Origin: Phenylobacterium sp.
Lineage (GTDB): Bacteria; Pseudomonadota; Alphaproteobacteria; Caulobacterales; Caulobacteraceae
Assembly: GCA_028290925.1 (NCBI GenBank)
Contig: JAQGIX010000205.1
Coordinates: 1 to 6,338 of the forward strand
Length of the DNA: 6,338 bases
Reading direction: 5' to 3'
Shown here: positions 1-4,988 of the stretch, in pieces
How positions within the stretch are numbered: position 1 is the first letter of the stretch
Layout of the letters: each line of letters begins with the position of its first letter
Notes under the pieces: generated by a model
The model's input: only the letters and a program-made list of their open reading frames with translations
Database searches by the model: none
What the model was told of the DNA's origin: nothing
Translations under genes and position numbers: made by a program

Positions 1-367
1 GAAGGTGCGCAAGGTGCTGAAGATCGCCAAGGAGCCTATCTCCCTCGAAACGCCCATCGGCGACGAGGAAGACAGCCACCTGGGCGACTTCATCGAGGAC
101 AAGAACGCCATCCTGCCGATCGATGCGGCGATCCAGTCGAATCTTCGCGAGACGACGACTCGCGTGCTCGCCTCGCTGACCCCGCGCGAAGAGCGGGTGC
201 TGCGCATGCGTTTCGGCATCGGCATGAATACCGACCACACCCTCGAGGAGGTCGGCCAGCAGTTCTCGGTCACCCGCGAACGCATCCGCCAGATCGAAGC
301 CAAGGCCCTGCGCAAGCTCAAGCACCCCAGCCGCTCAAGGAAGCTCCGTAGCTTCCTCGACAGCTGA
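1..367 (+). CDS. rpoD: RNA polymerase primary sigma factor RpoD (sigma-70), C-terminal fragment
   Basis: This is the 3' end of the housekeeping sigma factor gene. The reading frame is open from base 2 and the start lies left of the window. The visible 121 residues cover the end of region 3 (KVRKVLKIAKEPISLETP, then GDEEDSHLGDFIED) and all of region 4. Region 4.1 is TPREERVLRMRFG. Region 4.2 is the helix-turn-helix TLEEVGQQFSVTRERIRQIE, which reads the -35 element, followed by the basic tail ending KLRSFLDS. Sigma-70 region 4 also contacts the beta flap of core RNA polymerase. All landmarks are intact, with no frameshift, and the TGA stop is at 365-367. The tail fits a Caulobacterales primary sigma factor. 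The first in-frame GTG at base 5 is an internal Val codon, not a start. The next gene, on the opposite strand, is convergent. Confidence 0.97.
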   Translation, partial: KVRKVLKIAKEPISLETPIGDEEDSHLGDFIEDKNAILPIDAAIQSNLRETTTRVLASLTPREERVLRMRFGIGMNTDHTLEEVGQQFSVTRERIRQIEAKALRKLKHPSRSRKLRSFLDS

Positions 368-373
368 GCCTTT

Positions 374-393
374 CCCTCCCCTGACGGGGAGGG
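374..393. terminator. GC-rich hairpin after rpoD, possibly part of a dispersed intergenic repeat
   Basis: CCCTCCCC (374-381) and GGGGAGGG (386-393) form a perfect 8-bp stem closed by the tetraloop TGAC, 6 bases after the rpoD stop. It lies between two convergent genes, which suits a shared 3' end. No T-run follows on either strand, so it is not a textbook intrinsic terminator. From memory, CTCCCCTGACGGGGAG-type hairpins recur between genes in Caulobacterales and Sphingomonadales, so it may be a REP-like element rather than a dedicated terminator. Confidence 0.5.
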
Positions 394-432
394 GCGGGCC
401 GCGCGGCGGACAGGGGTGGCGGCGCTCGCGGC

Positions 433-735
433 TCAGCCCGGCAGCTTCGAGGCGATCACGTCGATCCTGCGGATCTGCGGCGGCTGCGCGAACAGCTCGT
501 CGGCCTTCTCCGTCAGCGCGGCGGCGACCTTGCCGTTCAGGTGCGCGTCGCGGCCTTGCTCATCGGCGAAGGCGTCGAAGATCGCGAACGAGGATGGGCC
601 GGTCTGCAGGGCGAACCAAGCCGCCGTGCCCGGTTCGGCTTCGACCAGCGGCACGGCCGCCTGCAGGAAATCGGCGACCGCCTGCGCCTTGCCGGGCTTG
701 GCTTCGAGCGGCACGTAAAGGGCATATCTGACCAT
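433..735 (-). CDS. Antibiotic biosynthesis monooxygenase (ABM) domain protein, putative quinol monooxygenase
   Basis: A 100-residue single-domain protein of the dimeric alpha/beta-barrel (ferredoxin-like) ABM superfamily, which includes YgiN-like quinol monooxygenases. The order of elements fits: strand 1 (VRYALYVPLEAKPGK), helix 1 (AQAVADFLQAAVPLVEAE), strand 2 (GTAAWFALQTG), strand 3 (SSFAIFDAFADEQGRDAHL), a helix (GKVAAALTEKADELF) and a final strand (IRRIDVIASKL). The start is set at the ATG at 733-735, residue 8 of the longest frame, because GAGGAGG lies 5 bases upstream and the family sequence begins there. The ATG at 754-756 has no comparable ribosome site. There is no signal peptide, so it is cytoplasmic. 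These proteins act on quinols or other small aromatics, but catalytic residues vary and the substrate cannot be inferred. The gene is convergent with rpoD. The oxygenase gene upstream is on the same strand, 178 bases away. Confidence 0.88.
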   Translation of the reverse strand: MVRYALYVPLEAKPGKAQAVADFLQAAVPLVEAEPGTAAWFALQTGPSSFAIFDAFADEQGRDAHLNGKVAAALTEKADELFAQPPQIRRIDVIASKLPG

Positions 736-740
736 GGGAT

Positions 741-747
741 CCTCCTC
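741..747 (-). promoter_or_regulatory. Ribosome binding site that fixes the ABM start
   Basis: On the minus strand this reads GAGGAGG, 5 bases before the ATG at 735. It is an almost perfect anti-Shine-Dalgarno match and lies inside the longer frame that would begin at 756, arguing for the shorter 100-residue product. Confidence 0.8.
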
Positions 748-831
748 GCCATTCATCGGTAGCCCCCGCAGGCGCCGACGAAACTGACGGCGGTCAGCAG
801 CGGCCGCCCCGGCGATCCTCCGCCTGACCCC

Positions 832-867
832 TGTCCCCTGCGGTCAACGGATTGTCCCATGCGGTCA
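832..867 (-). promoter_or_regulatory. Tandem 15-bp direct repeat at 21-bp spacing upstream of the ABM gene
   Basis: Read on the minus strand, TGACCGCATGGGACA (867 to 853) and TGACCGCAGGGGACA (846 to 832) match at 14 of 15 positions, with starts exactly 21 bp apart, two helical turns. A third partial copy, TGACCGC, begins at 796. The copies lie about 97-132 bases upstream of the ABM start, where a tandem-binding activator such as a response regulator could sit. One copy overlaps a TTGACC that could act as a -35 element. No regulator can be named. The rest of the 736-913 gap holds only a (GGCC)3 palindrome at 876-887 and no gene. Confidence 0.4.
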
Positions 868-913
868 TGGCCGCGGGCCGGCCGGCCGCTAGTCTCTCGC
901 GATGAAATCCGCC

Positions 914-1534
914 CTACCGCCAGCCGTAGTTGAAGCTGATCGAGATGCGCTCGCTCCGGGCGGCGTTGGCCGGGACCTCGTGGCGCAGCCAGCTCTCCCA
1001 CATCACCACCGCGCCCGGCTCTGGCGTCAGGTAGACGAAGCTCCGCTGGGCCTCGGGCGCGTCGGCGCGCCGGGGCGGGGCGGCCATCATCAGCGGCAGC
1101 CGCGGATCCTCCAGCTTCAGCGCCGAGGCGCCGCGCGGGGTGCGCACATAGACCGTCCCGGAGATCACGCTGTGCGGATGGATGTGGCCGGAGTGCGCGG
1201 CGCCCGGCTTCAGGACGTTGACCCACAGGCCGTCGAGCTTCAGCCGCCCCGCGCCCAGGTCGAACGCCAGGGCCTGCGCGAACAGCTTGGCGTGGCCGTC
1301 CAGCCGGCGCTTCAGCTCGGCGAACACACTGGCCCGCTGCGGCAGGTCGTTCAGCGACGCATAGGAGGTGTAGCCACCGTAGCCGTGCGCCTTCGACCAG
1401 GCGCGGCCGGCCTGGTCCTCGGCCGCCAGCATCCGGCAGGCCGCCTCTAATTCGGCGTTGAAATTTTCGAAACCCGGCCCCGTGCTAAGCGTCGCTTCAT
1501 AGATCGGGGTCGTGAATAGGGGACGCAGCGCCAT
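914..1534 (-). CDS. Putative 2-oxoglutarate/Fe(II)-dependent oxygenase, TIGR02466 family (2OG-FeII_Oxy_5 type)
   Basis: A 206-residue soluble protein matching the TIGR02466 family in pattern and length. It opens with LRPLFTTPIYEA, has a helical middle, then the jelly-roll core: LDGLWVNVLKPGAAHSGHIH, then PHSVISGTVYVRTP and LEDPR. The C-terminal ligand strand is GAVVMWESWLRHEVPAN, followed by SERISISFNYGW. By analogy with 2OG oxygenases, His117/119/121 would supply the first metal ligands, His185 the distal one, and Arg196 would bind 2-oxoglutarate. The usual HxD pair is not evident here, since the segment is HIHPH. The substrate is unknown. I chose the ATG at 1532-1534, the usual family start. 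The frame extends to a TTG at 1600, but those 22 extra residues look unconserved. No clear ribosome site precedes the ATG, and a candidate promoter sits so close that the mRNA may be leaderless. Confidence 0.82.
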   Translation of the reverse strand: MALRPLFTTPIYEATLSTGPGFENFNAELEAACRMLAAEDQAGRAWSKAHGYGGYTSYASLNDLPQRASVFAELKRRLDGHAKLFAQALAFDLGAGRLKLDGLWVNVLKPGAAHSGHIHPHSVISGTVYVRTPRGASALKLEDPRLPLMMAAPPRRADAPEAQRSFVYLTPEPGAVVMWESWLRHEVPANAARSERISISFNYGWR

Positions 1535-1542
1535 GTCAGCGG

Positions 1543-1579
1543 CGCTATCCGTCCCACGAAGGATTGTCAAAGTCGTGGG
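1543..1579 (-). promoter_or_regulatory. Candidate promoter of the oxygenase gene with an inverted repeat around the -35 element
   Basis: The minus strand carries a perfect TTGACA (1570-1565) followed, after 15-16 bases, by a weak -10 (GATAGC, 1549-1544). A transcript would begin near 1537, only a few bases before the ATG at 1534. The -35 sits between the arms of an inverted repeat, CCCACGA (1553-1559) and TCGTGGG (1573-1579), whose centres are 20 bp apart. That layout suits a repressor operator, although the repeat could also fold as RNA if transcription began further upstream. The -10 match is poor, so this is tentative. Confidence 0.38.
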
Positions 1580-1604
1580 CTGTCTGGCGCTTGCGGCCAA
1601 GGTC

Positions 1605-1630
1605 CACTAGAGCATTGTTTCAACGAAAGC
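1605..1630. repeat. Possible remnant of a dispersed alphaproteobacterial repeat
   Basis: CACTAGAGCATTGTTTCAAC followed by GAAAG resembles the left half of a palindromic intergenic repeat that I recall from many alphaproteobacteria, with a core like CTAGAGCATTTTC then GAAAGTGG. The matching right half is not seen here, so it would be a decayed copy. It lies in the divergent gap 1535-1670, directly before the exported-protein gene. The identification is from memory only. Confidence 0.3.
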
Positions 1631-1670
1631 TCCGCCCGTCGTGTGGCGTGAGGATTGGGGGGATTTCACC

Positions 1671-2555
1671 ATGAAGAGGATTGCGGCCACGCTCATTCTT
1701 GCGGGCCTCGTGATCGGCGGCCAGGCGCAGGCGGCGCCGGCCAAGGCCAGGCCTGCGGGCGGCCATGCCACCCAGGCCGCGGTCGCCTACCGCGCGCCGC
1801 GCGGGCCGGACCGCGTGCATCCCGATCTGAACGGCGTCTGGCAGGTGATGAACACCGCCGGCTGGAACATCGAGCCGCATGCGGCCAGCGCCGCGCTGCA
1901 GATGCGCCCCGGCCCCTACGGACCGGTGCCGGCCAAGGACGTCCTGGCGCTGGGCGCCGTGGGCGCCGTCCCCGCCGGTCTGGGCATCGTCGAGGGCGGC
2001 GAGATCCCCTACACCGCCGAGGCCAGGAAGCAGCGCGACGCCAACAAGGCCGACTGGATCCACAAGGATCCGGAGATCAAGTGCTACCTGCCGGGCGTGC
2101 CGCGCGCCAACTACATGACGCATCCCTTCCAGATCTTCCAATCCGAGAAGCAGATGCTGTTCGCCTATGAATATGCGGGCGCGGTGCGCAACGTCATGTT
2201 CGTCGATCCGGGCCCGGCGCCCGTCGACTCCTGGATGGGCCAGTCGGTGGCCCATTGGGAGGGCGACAGCCTGGTGGTGGTGGTCACCGGCCAGAACGAT
2301 TCGACCTGGTTCGACCGGGCCGGCAACTTCCACTCCGCCGACATGAAGGTCGTGGAGCGCTACACCCCCACCGGTCCGAACGTCGTGCGCTACCAGGCGG
2401 AGATCACCGATCCGGCCACCTTCACGCGGCCGTGGAAGGTCAGCATGAACCTCTACCGCCACGTGGGCGACGACGCCCGCCTCGGCCAGTTCAAGTGCGT
2501 GGAGTTCGTGGAAGAGCTCATGTACGGCCGGCTCCGCAAGGAGCCCCTGAAGTGA
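1671..2555 (+). CDS. Exported protein of unknown function, partner of the DUF6152 gene
   Basis: A 294-residue protein with an N-terminal Sec-type signal peptide: MKR, a hydrophobic core to about residue 16, and a likely cut after AQA near residue 21. The mature part has no membrane segment, so it is probably periplasmic. Landmarks are PDLNGVWQ (51-58), EIKCYLPGVPRANYMTHPFQ (135-154), FAYEYAGAVRN (164-174), SWMGQSVAHWEGDSLVV (187-203), TWFDRAGNFHS (212-222), FTRPWKVSMNLYR (251-263) and FKCVEFVEELMYG (274-286). I recognise this pattern from unnamed proteins in Acidobacteria and Alphaproteobacteria that occur near DUF6152 genes, but I know no assigned function. The only two cysteines, Cys138 and Cys276, fall in the most conserved-looking motifs and could form a disulfide. 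The start is the ATG at 1671, after GGGGGGA with 7-base spacing. The upstream in-frame GTG at 1641 would put ten charged residues before the signal peptide. Confidence 0.85.
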   Translation: MKRIAATLILAGLVIGGQAQAAPAKARPAGGHATQAAVAYRAPRGPDRVHPDLNGVWQVMNTAGWNIEPHAASAALQMRPGPYGPVPAKDVLALGAVGAVPAGLGIVEGGEIPYTAEARKQRDANKADWIHKDPEIKCYLPGVPRANYMTHPFQIFQSEKQMLFAYEYAGAVRNVMFVDPGPAPVDSWMGQSVAHWEGDSLVVVVTGQNDSTWFDRAGNFHSADMKVVERYTPTGPNVVRYQAEITDPATFTRPWKVSMNLYRHVGDDARLGQFKCVEFVEELMYGRLRKEPLK

Positions 2556-2562
2556 TCGGCCG

Positions 2563-2592
2563 CATGTACGCGAGCATGTCGCTCATGTACGC
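2563..2592. promoter_or_regulatory. CATGTACGC direct repeat between the two exported-protein genes
   Basis: CATGTACGC occurs at 2563-2571 and 2584-2592, exactly 21 bp apart, with a related CATGTCGC at 2575-2582 between them. A GCGA/TCGC dyad (2570-2573 and 2579-2582) is nested in the middle. Starting 8 bases past the upstream stop and about 100 bases before the DUF6152 start, it could be a transcription-factor site for a separate DUF6152 promoter or an RNA element in the intercistronic leader. No regulator is recognised. Confidence 0.35.
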
Positions 2593-2605
2593 TTGTGGCC
2601 GTCAT

Positions 2606-2623
2606 GCGGGCAATTACGCCCGC
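2606..2623 (+). other. Intercistronic GC hairpin
   Basis: GCGGGC (2606-2611) and GCCCGC (2618-2623) form a 6-bp stem with loop AATTAC. The overlapping palindrome CGCCCGGGCG (2621-2630) could form instead. No T-run follows, so this is more likely an mRNA processing or stability structure than a terminator between the two exported-protein genes. Confidence 0.35.
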
Positions 2624-2680
2624 CCGGGCGTCTCAACGGACGCCGGTGTGGAAGTGAACAAGACGTCAGCATCCGGCGCT

Positions 2681-2685
2681 GGAGG
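2681..2685 (+). promoter_or_regulatory. Ribosome binding site of the DUF6152 gene
   Basis: GGAGG lies 6 bases before the ATG at 2692. It selects this start over the TTG at 2593, whose extra 33 residues would precede the signal peptide. Confidence 0.8.
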
Positions 2686-2691
2686 CGCATA

Positions 2692-3150
2692 ATGAATTCT
2701 CGTCGTATTACCGTTCCCACTCTCATCGGCGCCGGCCTCCTGGCCGCAGCCGCGCTCGGCGTCGGCTCGGCCGCGGCTCACCACGCCTTCTCCGCCGAGT
2801 TCGACGGTAAGGCCCCCGTGCTGCTGCGCGGCAAGGTGACCAAGGTCGAGTGGATCAATCCGCACGCCTGGGTGCACCTGAACGCCGCCGGCCCCGACGG
2901 CGCGGTGCGCGAGTGGATGGTGGAGGGCGGCACGCCCAACACCCTGCTGCGCGCCGGCATCGACCGCGGCACGCTCAAGGTCGGCACTGAGATCATCGTC
3001 CGCGGCTACCAGTCCAAGGACCGCTCCTGCGAGCCGATCTGCAAGGCGAACGGCCGCGACGTGACCTTCCCGGACGGCCGCAAGGTGTTCATGGGCTCCT
3101 CCGGGACCGGCGCGCCGAAGGACGGCTCCGACCCCACCGACGCCAAGTAG
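2692..3150 (+). CDS. DUF6152 family exported protein
   Basis: A 152-residue exported protein. Residues 1-29 are a signal peptide: MNSRR, then a long Ala/Leu/Gly core ending AAA. Cleavage there would leave a mature chain beginning HHAFSAEFDGK. The body shows the DUF6152 hallmarks as I know them: the initial HHxF, a beta-strand VLLRGKVTKVEWINPHAWVH (43-62), REWMVEGGTPNTLLRAGI (73-90) and VGTEIIVRGYQSKD (97-110). A C-terminal block follows with Cys113 and Cys117 (CEPIC), NGRDVTFPDGRKVFMGSSG and a short polar tail. The fold is probably a small beta-barrel, but that is inference. No activity is known to me. It shares its direction with the upstream 294-residue exported protein across a 136-base gap, and a strong terminator lies 21 bases after its stop. 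The SRR in the leader is only weakly Tat-like, since the residues after it do not fit the consensus. Confidence 0.88.
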   Translation: MNSRRITVPTLIGAGLLAAAALGVGSAAAHHAFSAEFDGKAPVLLRGKVTKVEWINPHAWVHLNAAGPDGAVREWMVEGGTPNTLLRAGIDRGTLKVGTEIIVRGYQSKDRSCEPICKANGRDVTFPDGRKVFMGSSGTGAPKDGSDPTDAK

Positions 3151-3171
3151 GATATCTGCCGCAAGGCTGAG

Positions 3172-3201
3172 AAAGGGGAGCCCCAGCGGCTCCCCTTTTT
3201 T
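3172..3201 (+). terminator. Strong intrinsic terminator after the DUF6152 gene, partly bidirectional
   Basis: AAAGGGGAGCC (3172-3182) pairs perfectly with GGCTCCCCTTT (3188-3198): an 11-bp stem with an 8-bp GC-rich core and loop CCAGC, ending in six T residues (3196-3201). It terminates the plus-strand exported-protein genes. On the minus strand the stem is followed by only three T residues, so it may also, less efficiently, end the convergent MFS gene whose stop is at 3211. Confidence 0.93.
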
Positions 3202-3210
3202 CGTTGGGGC

Positions 3211-4425
3211 TCAGGCTTCCGACCGGCCGAAGGTTCGCCATGCCAGGCCGACGCCAGCCAGCGAGACCAGCGCCAGGCCGGCCCCGGCCATGAAGGTGGC
3301 CGGCGGGCCGAGGCGGTCCCACAGGGCGCCGGCGATCAGGCTGGCGGCCAGGGTGGCCAGGCCGATCATCAGGTTCAACGCCCCGAAGCCGGTGCCCCTG
3401 AGGTCGGCCGGCGCGGTGTCGGCGACCAGGGCCCCCAGCAGCCCCTGGGTGAAGCCCATGTGCAGCCCCCAGAGCACCAGGCCCGCGGCGACGCCGGCCA
3501 GCGACGGGGCCGCGGCCAGCACGAGGTCCGAGGCGATCAGCAGCCCGATCCCGGCCAGGAACACGCCTCGCCGGCCGACCCGGTCGGAGAGCGCCCCGGC
3601 CGGATAGGCCGACAGCGCATAGACCAGGTTCATCACCACCAGCACCGCCGGCGCATAGGCTTCGCCCAGGCCCAGCGAGCGGGCCCTGAGGATCAGGAAG
3701 GCCTCGCTGAACCGCGCCAGGGTGAACACCGCCGCCAGGCCGGCCACCAGCCAGAACCGCGGGCCGAGCCGCCGCAGCTCCGACAGCGCCAGTGGAAACC
3801 GCACCTTCGCCGGCCGCGGCGGCGCCGGCGGCTCGCGGACCGCCAGCACCAGCAGCGCGACGCACAGCACGGCCGGCAGCACCGCCCACCAGAACACCAG
3901 CCGGAAGTTGTCGTGGCTGACGACCATCAGCAGGATCGCGATGGCGGGACCCAGAAAGGCCCCCACCGTGTCCAGCGCCTGGCGCAGGCCGAAGCTCGCG
4001 CCGCGCAGGTGCTGCGGGGCGATGTCGGCGATCAGCGCGTCGCGCGGCGCCCCGCGGATCCCCTTGCCGATCCGGTCGATGAACCGCGCCGCCACCAGCC
4101 AGCCCACGGAATTGGCCAGCGGGAAGATCGGCCGGGTGAGCGCCGCCAGCCCGTAGCCCAGGCCGGCCAGCAGCTTGCGCTTGCCCAGCCAGTCGGAGAT
4201 CGCCCCCGAGAAGATGCGGGTGATCAGCGCCGTGGATTCCGCCACGCCCTCGATGGCGCCCACCGCCAGGGCCGAGGCGCCCAGCACGCTCACCAGATAG
4301 ACCGGCAGCAGGCCGTGGATCATCTCCGAGGAGACATCCATCAGGAGCGAGACGAACCCCAGGGTCCAGACGCCGGCCGGGATCTGGCCCAGGACCCGCT
4401 CGGGCTTGGCGGCGGCCTCGGCCAT
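3211..4425 (-). CDS. Major facilitator superfamily (MFS) transporter, MJ1317-like group
   Basis: A 404-residue inner-membrane protein with about twelve hydrophobic segments in two halves separated by a basic loop (residues 197-220). The first half has GFVSLLMDVSSEMIHGLLPV (23-42), MFS motif A as GAISDWLGKRK (74-84), and a cytoplasmic loop RIGKGIRGAPRDALIAD (118-134). The equivalent motif in the second half is GALSDRVGRRG (277-287). The SSEM segment plus the GKGIRGAPRDALIAD loop marks the MFS group that I recall as MJ1317-like, proton-coupled exporters or importers of unknown substrate. The start is the ATG at 4423-4425, preceded by AGGA with 5-base spacing. The length is normal and there is no frameshift. 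It diverges from crcB across 66 bases and ends against the terminator at 3172-3201. Its substrate cannot be read from the sequence, and a role in drug or metabolite efflux is a guess. Confidence 0.93.
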   Translation of the reverse strand: MAEAAAKPERVLGQIPAGVWTLGFVSLLMDVSSEMIHGLLPVYLVSVLGASALAVGAIEGVAESTALITRIFSGAISDWLGKRKLLAGLGYGLAALTRPIFPLANSVGWLVAARFIDRIGKGIRGAPRDALIADIAPQHLRGASFGLRQALDTVGAFLGPAIAILLMVVSHDNFRLVFWWAVLPAVLCVALLVLAVREPPAPPRPAKVRFPLALSELRRLGPRFWLVAGLAAVFTLARFSEAFLILRARSLGLGEAYAPAVLVVMNLVYALSAYPAGALSDRVGRRGVFLAGIGLLIASDLVLAAAPSLAGVAAGLVLWGLHMGFTQGLLGALVADTAPADLRGTGFGALNLMIGLATLAASLIAGALWDRLGPPATFMAGAGLALVSLAGVGLAWRTFGRSEA

Positions 4426-4477
4426 GGCGATCCTGCAACCTCGACGCTGGGGCGATGATCGTCTATCCGAGCGCCAC

Positions 4478-4483
4478 GGGAGG
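4478..4483 (+). promoter_or_regulatory. Ribosome binding site that fixes the crcB TTG start
   Basis: GGGAGG lies 8 bases before the TTG at 4492 and 11 before a second in-frame TTG at 4495. The spacing favours 4492. No ATG or GTG in this frame lies between the ribosome site and the conserved first helix. Confidence 0.7.
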
Positions 4484-4491
4484 TCCAGCCC

Positions 4492-4893
4492 TTGTTGACC
4501 TATCTATGGATCGCGCTCGGCAGCGCCCTGGGCGGCGTCGCGCGCTACGCCCTGTCGATGCGGGTCGCCGAGACGCTCGGCGGGACCTTTCCGTGGGGCG
4601 TCCTGCTGGTCAATGTCAGCGGCTCGTTCGCCATCGGCCTGTTCGCCACGATCGCCCCAGCGGACGGGCGTTGGGCCCTGTCGCCGGACGCCCGGCTGTT
4701 CGTCACGGTCGGCCTGTGCGGCGGCTACACCACCTTCTCGAGCTTCAGCCTGCAGACCCTGGACCTGATCCGCACCGGCCACGCGCCCGCCGCCCTGGGC
4801 AATGTCGCCGGCTCGGTCGGGCTCTGCCTGCTCGCCGTCTGGGCCGGCGCGGCGGCCGGCACCCTGATCAACCCGGCCCGCGCCGGCCTCTAG
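4492..4893 (+). CDS. crcB: Fluoride ion channel CrcB/Fluc
   Basis: A 133-residue inner-membrane protein with four transmembrane segments, the usual size for the Fluc/CrcB family, which assembles as an antiparallel dimer and exports toxic fluoride from the cytoplasm. Signature motifs are present: GSALGGVARY (10-19) in helix 1; GTFPWGVLLVNVSGSFAIG (31-49) with the conserved pore Asn41 in helix 2; and GLCGGYTTFSSFS (74-86) in the helix 3 break, which carries the central sodium site and the Phe82/Phe85 pair lining the fluoride path. Helix 4 is about 103-124. Translation appears to begin at TTG, directly followed by a second TTG codon. The gene diverges from the MFS transporter; the 66-base gap holds no recognisable complete fluoride riboswitch. 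The next genes on the strand follow after 95 bases and look unrelated in function. Confidence 0.96.
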   Translation: MLTYLWIALGSALGGVARYALSMRVAETLGGTFPWGVLLVNVSGSFAIGLFATIAPADGRWALSPDARLFVTVGLCGGYTTFSSFSLQTLDLIRTGHAPAALGNVAGSVGLCLLAVWAGAAAGTLINPARAGL

Positions 4894-4954
4894 GCTGTCG
4901 CTTTCCCGCGCGCGCTCAGGTAAGACGGGCGAAGGCGAGACCACTCCGCCGCAC

Positions 4955-4966
4955 ATTGATTTCAAT
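4955..4966. promoter_or_regulatory. Small palindrome in an AT-rich patch upstream of the membrane-protein pair
   Basis: ATTGA-TT-TCAAT is a perfect dyad 22 bases before the TTG start at 4989, in an AT-rich stretch (about 4952-4976) that stands out from the GC-rich surroundings. It may be an operator or part of a promoter, though no convincing -35/-10 pair is seen. It lacks the TTGAT-N4-ATCAA spacing of an FNR box. Confidence 0.3.
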
Positions 4967-4974
4967 AGAGAAAT

Positions 4975-4982
4975 AGAGGGGG
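4975..4982 (+). promoter_or_regulatory. Ribosome binding site that supports the TTG start of the four-helix membrane protein
   Basis: AGAGGGGG lies 6 bases before the TTG at 4989. No in-frame ATG or GTG occurs between it and the first conserved hydrophobic segment, so TTG is the best start. Confidence 0.7.
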
Positions 4983-4988
4983 CGTTCC

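Noticed and set aside
876..887. (GGCC)3 palindrome as terminator of the oxygenase gene
   Set aside because: It has no T-run and lacks distinct hairpin arms with a proper loop. GGCC tracts arise easily in DNA of this composition.
753..1226. 157-codon minus-strand frame overlapping the oxygenase gene
   Set aside because: Frame-shifted reading of the oxygenase 3' half and the following gap; Arg/Ala/Gly-rich with no domain.
1620..2462. 280-codon minus-strand frame opposite the exported-protein gene
   Set aside because: His/Gly/Arg/Val-rich antisense shadow. The plus frame has a signal peptide and recognisable conserved motifs.
3089..4438. 449-codon minus-strand open frame overlapping the MFS gene
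   Set aside because: Its product is a low-complexity Gly/Arg/Ala/Pro sequence, an alternate-frame artefact of GC-rich DNA. The MFS frame has clear motifs, helices and a ribosome site.
3460..4458. 332-codon plus-strand open frame antisense to the MFS gene
   Set aside because: The product is rich in Gln, Arg, Pro and His with no domain. It is a shadow of the minus-strand gene.
4446..4491. Fluoride riboswitch upstream of crcB
   Set aside because: GGGGCGATGA matches the 5' end of the crcB motif, and a GGCG/CGCC pairing is possible, but the conserved 3' part (a GCTGATGGCTCCTAC-like segment) and the pseudoknot partner are absent within the 46 bases before the start.
4955..4966. FNR/CRP-type box upstream of the membrane pair
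   Set aside because: The half-sites TTGA and TCAA are separated by only 2 bases, unlike the wider spacing of FNR (TTGAT-N4-ATCAA) or CRP sites.
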